Below are positions 59,137 through 64,000 of a stretch of 64,000 nucleotides of DNA, in pieces. The DNA lies in contig JARDYH010000007.1 of the NCBI GenBank assembly GCA_029215795.1, positions 66,580,763 through 66,644,762 of the forward strand. Reading direction: 5' to 3'. This DNA is from Anniella stebbinsi. Lineage: Eukaryota; Chordata; Lepidosauria; Squamata; Anniellidae. How positions within the stretch are numbered: the first letter of the stretch is position 1; each line of letters begins with the position of its first letter. The notes below the pieces were generated by a model. That model had not been told where the DNA came from. It searched no databases and saw only the letters and a list, made by a program, of their open reading frames with translations. Position numbers and translations under genes: made by a program.

Positions 59137-59814
59137 CAGCAATACATCTTCGTGCCAGCCAGCCAACGCGGACACTCTGTGGCCAGAATGACTCTGCACG
59201 TGTTCAGAGGCACTGCTGGTCTTTTATAGGGCTGGCTCTTGATATTAAAAAGAGGCTCTGAATCCTTCAGGCTGCTCCCGTTCCACCCACAACACACTTC
59301 GTAGACACCCAGTGGAACACCCCCCCCCCCTTGCTGGTCCATGGCCTTTCATCATCCGTGGGTCTAATGACCTTTCCCTCTCCCTTGCAGGGGAGGCCGT
59401 GCAATTAGCCAGCAGCTTTGAACATTGCTGATGAGGGTCAGGAGCGGAAGGAACGGGGCTAATTACTTGCGTTTGCCCCCTGCCACACTGTTGATCCTCC
59501 CGCGGTGTGGCTCATTGCCATTTCTCTTGGATCGTGGCGCCGTTTCTGGGCCTCCTGCTGGCGCGCGGTCACGCCAAGCTGTCGGGCTCTCATTCATCTA
59601 AGCGAGCCGTCTTTTTTGGTCTCCTTTAAACTTGAGCCATCTTTGAAGCAGGTGGATTTTTCTCTGTCTTTCTGGGAGCAAGACTGGGCAGAGAGAAGTT
59701 TTAATAAAGGCGCTAAAAGAACAATGCAAACGACTTCCTCGCTTCAATTCCAGCAGCACTCCTCAAGTAGAACTCGCCACAGGTGTTTATGTGTAAGCTT
59801 AGGTGTCAATCAGG

Positions 59815-59940
59815 GACGGGGAACCTCCAGATAGAGTTGGAGTCCAACTCCCATCATCCCTGGCCAGGCTGGTTGGGGCTGCTGGGATCTGGACTCCAAC
59901 AACTTCTAGAGGGCCACAGTTTCCCCACCCCCTGGTGTAG
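59815..59940. repeat. Hairpin repeat family A, both arms
   Basis: GGGGAACCTCCAGATAGAGT, AGTCCAACTCCCATCATCCC mirrored by GGGCTGCTGGGATCTGGACT, CCAACAACTTCTAGAGGGCC. Confidence 0.65.
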
Positions 59941-60159
59941 AAGGGCAGCTCTCTAGGCAGGGATTTGCATGCTCTGACTGACTTGCATGGAGCACCCTGC
60001 CAGTATACAGGTTAAATAACAGTAGTTGAGGAACCAGCGATTGATTCCGACTCATCAACTGAAGAGCTCCCAAAGCAGGGCAGGGGAGCAGGAAGACAGC
60101 CGGCTTTAAGAAAAAGCAAACTTTTGTAGTTGTGCTTTACTGCTTTAACAGTTGTGTTA

Positions 60160-61225
60160 AACTGCAATGCTGTTTAACATTTACATGAAACCGCTGGGAG
60201 AGATCATCCGGAGGCATGGGGCGGGGTGCTATCAATACGCTGATGACACCCAAATATATTTCTCTATGCCTTCGACAACATCATCAGCTAAGGATAGTGT
60301 GTCTCCTCTGAATGAATGCTTGGAGGCGGTAATGGGCTGGATGAGGAAAAACAAACTGAAGCTGAATCCAGACAAGACGGAGGTGCTTGCTGTCAAAGGC
60401 CCCAACCTGGGTCTGGAGGTGTGTCAACCAGTTCTGGATGGGGTTCCACCCCCCCCCCCCCGAAAGATTGTGTCATCTGGATCCGTCGCTCCAGATGACA
60501 GCTCAGATTGATGCGACGACCAGGAGTGCCTACTATCAGCTTCGGCTGATGCGCCAGCTGCGCCCCTTCCTAGAGTTGGAAGACCTAAAGACGGTAGTGC
60601 ACGCACTGGTAACTTCGAGGCTCGACTTCTGCAATGCGCTGTACATAGGGCTACCTTTGTGCCTAGTCTGGAAACTTCAACTTGTTCAAAATATGGCAGC
60701 CAGATTGGTCACCAGTACACCAAGCGGTGATCACATCACACCAGTTTTAAAATCGCTTCATTGGCTGCCAATCAGTTTCTGGGCGAAGTATAAAGTGTTG
60801 GTTATTACCTTTAAAGCCCTTCATGGTTTGGGTCCAGGTTACCTGCGGGATCGCCTTCTCCCGTACAATCCGCCCCACACACTTAGGTCCTCTGGGAAGA
60901 ACTTACACAAGTCAGCCAGAACTAGGCTGGCGAGTGTTACCCAGAGGACCTTCTCTTCTATCGCTCCCAGACTATGGAATGGTCTGCCAGAGGAGGTTAG
61001 ACAAATCAGCAGTCTTCATGAATTTAAGACAGTCATGAAGACTGCTCTCTTCCGACAGGCCTATTCAGATGAATTTTAAGATGTTTTTAATGATGTATTT
61101 TGTCTTGTTTTTTAAATTTTTTTAACTGTTGTGATTTTTGTGTTTTATATTGTTGTTGTTCCCCGCCTCGATCCGGAGGGAGAGGCGGGTTAAAAATAAA
61201 TAATAATAATAATAATAATTATGTA
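60160..61225 (+). mobile_element. L2/CR1-superclade LINE, 5'-truncated, with reverse-transcriptase motif
   Basis: Frame 60167-60511 begins MLFNIYMKPLGEIIRRHG and contains the YADDTQIYF catalytic motif and NKLKLNPDKTEVL. Near a run of about 13 C (60450-60461) the frame changes to the one containing SAYYQLRLMRQLRPF, ALVTSRLDFCNALYIGLPL, LQLVQNMAARL and LWNGLPEEVRQI, ending FRQAYSDEF. The 3' end is CCCGCCTCGATCCGGAGGGA, GAGGCGGGT and an AAT tail. Inactive. Confidence 0.9.
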
Positions 61226-61309
61226 ATTATTATTATTATTATGTAACTTAGAAGAACTTCATTTAGTAATATTTAGCCTTCCTCTGCTGTTCAAAGCACT
61301 TTGCCTACA

Positions 61310-61795
61310 TTATTTCAGCCTTAAAAATCACTTCACTGGCTGCCAATTAGTGTCTGGGCAAAGTATGAAGTGTTGGTTATTACCTTTAAAGCCCTACATG
61401 GTTTGGGTCCAGGTTGCCTGCGGGATCGCCTTCTCCCATACAATCCGCCCTGCACACTCAGGTCCTCTGGGAAGAATTTAGTCCAGTCAGCCAAGACTAG
61501 GCTGACAACCGTTACCCAAAGGACCTTCTCTTCTGCCACTCCCAGACCGTGGAACGACCTGTCGGGAGAGATCCGCCAACTTACCAGTCTTCTAGAATTT
61601 AAGAGAGCTATAAAGACTGATCTCTTCTGGCAGGCATACTCAGATGAATTTTAAGATGCCTTTTAATAACGTATTAACTGTATATGCTTTTAATCAGTTA
61701 TATGTATTTTATGGTGTTTTACATTTGGTGTTGTACCCTGGCTTGATCCAGAGGGAGAGGCGGGTAATAAATAAATGAATGAATAAATAATTATT
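61310..61795 (+). mobile_element. L2/CR1-superclade LINE, second truncated copy
   Basis: Begins inside the same ORF (LHWLPISVWAKYEVLVITF) and continues FKALHGLGPGCLRDRLLPYN, TTVTQRTFSSATPRPWNDLS to FWQAYSDEF, then GAGGGAGAGGCGGGTAATAA and an AATG/AATA tail. Same strand and family as its neighbour. Confidence 0.88.
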
Positions 61796-61884
61796 ATTTC
61801 AATAATCCTCGCACTAACCCTGAAAGGTAGGCCAGCATTATCCTCCCCTCATTGCAAATATGAGGCCTGATGCAACAGCTGCTT

Positions 61885-62032
61885 GCTTTAGGCCAGGCTT
61901 CCCCAAGCTGGAACTTTCCAGATGTGTTGGACAGCAACTCCCATAATTCCATTGGCCATGCAGGCTGGGAATTGTGGGAGTTGCAGTCCAGCACATCCAA
62001 AGAGCACAAGGTTGGGGAAGGCTTCTTTCAGC
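61885..62032. repeat. Hairpin repeat family A, both arms
   Basis: AGGCTTCCCCAAGCTGGAAC, CCAGATGTGTTGGACAGCAA mirrored by TTGCAGTCCAGCACATCCAA, GGTTGGGGAAGGCTTC. Confidence 0.75.
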
Positions 62033-62553
62033 CACCTAAATCCTAGAAGAAGTGAGAAAGGAATGGCGACTCCCCGGTTCCCTCTTTTAGCCAACGTACC
62101 ACGCCAGCTCTTGTCTCTGAATTGAGAGTTGACGGGCCTCAGACCTGCCTTGAAATCTGACCGGGAAGCTCCTCTTCTTCAATGAAACCTCCACGTTCAG
62201 AGGCAGCATATCTCTAAATGCCAAGTACTGGGGGACAAACAGGGAACGGCCGTTGCCTAAATCACCCACAACCATCTGAAGGGCCCTGGCTGGAAAGCAG
62301 ATAGGTATAAAGGATCATTGGTCTCATCCAGCGTGGCAGTATTTATGTTCCAGGCTGCGTGAGCTGTGTTTATTTCGGACGGGGTGGGGTGGGGTGATCA
62401 TTGCAGTTTGTTATGCAGAAATTGCGGCTTGTATGAACATACCTCTCATCTGGGAGAGGACTTTGGTTCCGAGGTCATTTGGTTCTACTGAACTGATTGT
62501 CTCTTTCTCTGCCAACCTGTTGATAGGAAGAGGTCTGAGCTTGTTAAGGGATC

Positions 62554-62637
62554 ATGTCTAACAATATGGCCAAGATAGCAGAGGCCCGTAAGACAGTGGA
62601 GCAGCTTAAATTGGAAGTGAACATCGACCGCATGAAG
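62554..62637 (+). CDS. GNG8: GNG8 coding exon 1
   Basis: 28 codons, [20 protein letters not shown] to IDRMK, donor GTAAGC. The standard G-gamma exon break after the first helix is preserved. Confidence 0.96.
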
Positions 62638-63035
62638 GTAAGCTTTCTAATTGGCTCTCCTATTGCTTCCAGGTGCACAGCCACCTCCACCTCCACTGCC
62701 ACCCCTCTAACCTCCCGCCCCATCAAGAGGCGGGCTACAGCATGTGATGCTGCTTAGAGACGTGGCCAAACAATCTCCAAGGGCTGCCCAACCTGCCATG
62801 CACCTAGTAGTCCAGCTTCAAGTTTGCAAAGGCATGTATGTTTGTTCTGGCTGTTGGTGACCTTCTCCGCTCTCTCATTCGCCCTCTCTGGTTCTCCCGG
62901 TGGCAGGTGTCCAAGGCAGCGGCCGACCTCATGGCTTACTGTGAAGCCCAGGCCAAGGAAGACCCTCTGGTGACCCCAGTGCCCGCTGCAGAAAACCCCT
63001 TCCGTGAAAAACGGCTCTTTTGTATCGTGCTGTGA
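62554..63035 (+). CDS. GNG8: GNG8, G-protein gamma-8 subunit (complete, two coding exons)
   Basis: Exons 62554-62637 and 62907-63035 join in phase 0 to 70 codons. The gamma subunit pairs with G-beta through a G-gamma-like helical domain and anchors the dimer at membranes. GNG8 is known mainly from olfactory/vomeronasal and habenular neurons in mammals. The N-terminus [20 protein letters not shown] and [10 protein letters not shown] appears unchanged from human GNG8. [20 protein letters not shown] leads to the CaaX box CIVL, whose terminal Leu predicts geranylgeranylation. Seventy residues is the family's usual length. A possible acceptor at 62525-62526 suggests a 5' UTR exon upstream. It lies downstream of DACT3 in the same orientation. 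Confidence 0.97.
62907..63035 (+). CDS. GNG8: GNG8 coding exon 2
   Basis: Starts [20 protein letters not shown] after acceptor GGTGGCAG and ends FCIVL, TGA at 63033-63035. Confidence 0.96.
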   Translation: MSKAAADLMAYCEAQAKEDPLVTPVPAAENPFREKRLFCIVL

Positions 63036-63480
63036 GCCTGGTAGTGGGCGAGGATGTGGTGAGCACCTCTGATGTCCAAGCCGCGGTGGATGGAGCCTTT
63101 GCTTTTATCGCCATAGGACCAGAATTCTTTCAGCATCGATCATCGGAGACGCAACTTTGTTGTTAAATAGGGCTGTGAAGAAGCAACAAGCGAGCCGTGT
63201 GCATGTGTGTGTGTGTGTGTGCATGTGTGTGCGTGGAAGTTGTACGTAGTGGCCGCCTGCCTGCTAGTTCTTCTCCCTTCTCTTGATAGCTATATATCCA
63301 TTTTGACACTGATCCATCATAGTACGTCCTTATTTCTCTCTAATCTGCCTCTCTAGCTCTCGATTCAGTTTCCATCCAACATAGAGCCAGGCCTGTGTGT
63401 ATTCTCCGATGTGCAATCCTGACCGGCGTCTGGAATATCTCAGCTTTTGCTAAATAAAGAAACAAGTCTCTAGTCCTCAT
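63036..63480 (+). other. GNG8 3' untranslated region
   Basis: About 420 bases to an AATAAA at 63453-63458. Includes a GT run (63204-63222). Confidence 0.65.
63453..63458 (+). terminator. GNG8 polyadenylation signal AATAAA
   Basis: Canonical hexamer 418 bases after the stop codon. A second AATAAA lies at about 63624. Confidence 0.6.
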
Positions 63481-64000
63481 TGCTATCGAGTTGCCGAGTG
63501 ACTAGAAGGAAAAGCTGGTGGGGGTGGGAGTGGGTATAGAAATGGCCCTGACATCTTTCAGGGGATCCCTAGGTCTGGTTAGATAAGACATTCCACCTGG
63601 CCCTCCTTTACACCGGTTGTTCCAATAAATGTTTAGTGATTTCTTCTTTCTACGCCTCTTCCTCGCTTTTTTCCTCAAACCTCCACAGATCTTGCCCTGT
63701 AAGTCATCGTGCAATCTACAAGAGGCAAAGCGTCTGTGTCTATTTATTCTATAGTCTCATTTGCTGTGGAACAGCAGAAGTAGGGTACAATGGCCAGAGC
63801 AGCTCCACCACCAACACCAGGAGGCGGGAGTTACTAGAACAACGTGGCGGAGGTTCAGAGCTGAAGCAATTGCACAAATGTTTCCGGAGCTGGGGAGATA
63901 CTGCAGTCCGGCTGCAACCTTCGGGGATTCCCCTTCCCAGTCTGCTTGAGAGAAAACCTTAGTAATGTGTTTTTAGGAAGGAGCTACAGAGGTGGGGTGA
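63481..64000. other. Downstream flank, nothing recognised
   Basis: No exon or repeat I can support. In mammals the next gene beyond GNG8 is PTGIR, of which no trace is visible here. Confidence 0.5.

Overview
The window looks like vertebrate nuclear DNA, most probably from a squamate reptile. Genes are split by GT-AG introns. The intergenic and intronic DNA is full of CR1-like and L2-like LINE tails, tRNA-type SINEs (one strongly resembling the squamate Sauria SINE), and many short palindromic DNA transposons. There is no prokaryotic organisation and I saw no recognisable endogenous virus. No similarity search was run; all family names come from reading translations and motifs.

Genes, all on the + strand: (1) the last four coding exons of PRKD2, a protein kinase D (102-3320), with its upstream part outside the window. 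(2) A rhodopsin-family receptor of the proton/lipid-sensing GPR4-GPR65-GPR68-GPR132 group, closest by eye to GPR132/G2A (9692-10675), carrying an apparent one-base frameshift in a G6 run. (3) DACT3, a Dishevelled-binding Dapper protein, complete in four coding exons (17557-44501), with a 23.3-kb first intron and a CpG-rich first exon. (4) GNG8, a G-protein gamma subunit, complete in two coding exons (62554-63035). PRKD2, DACT3 and GNG8 are also neighbours on human 19q13.32, so the block is conserved synteny. The receptor between PRKD2 and DACT3 is the unexpected member.

The most unusual feature is a degenerate tandem array, about 52 bp per unit, at 16861-17430, just upstream of DACT3 exon 1. 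Each unit begins with a forward CCAAT box. Many units continue with a GGGCGTGGC-type GC/CACCC box and an ATGCAAAT octamer. This looks like an iterated NF-Y/KLF-Sp/POU promoter module.

The rest is a dense record of transposition. Several non-autonomous elements have 8-bp target duplications typical of hAT transposons: a self-nested pair at 54857-55507 with two perfect duplications, a GATCC-rich element at 6911-7365, a CAGGG-ended element at 18962-19299, and a multi-copy foldback family with CAGTGGAGGCTGG ends. There is also an R4/Dong-like LINE remnant, a CpG-rich element in two copies, and microsatellites that grow out of LINE tails. Regions described as empty may hold conserved non-coding elements that cannot be seen without alignment.
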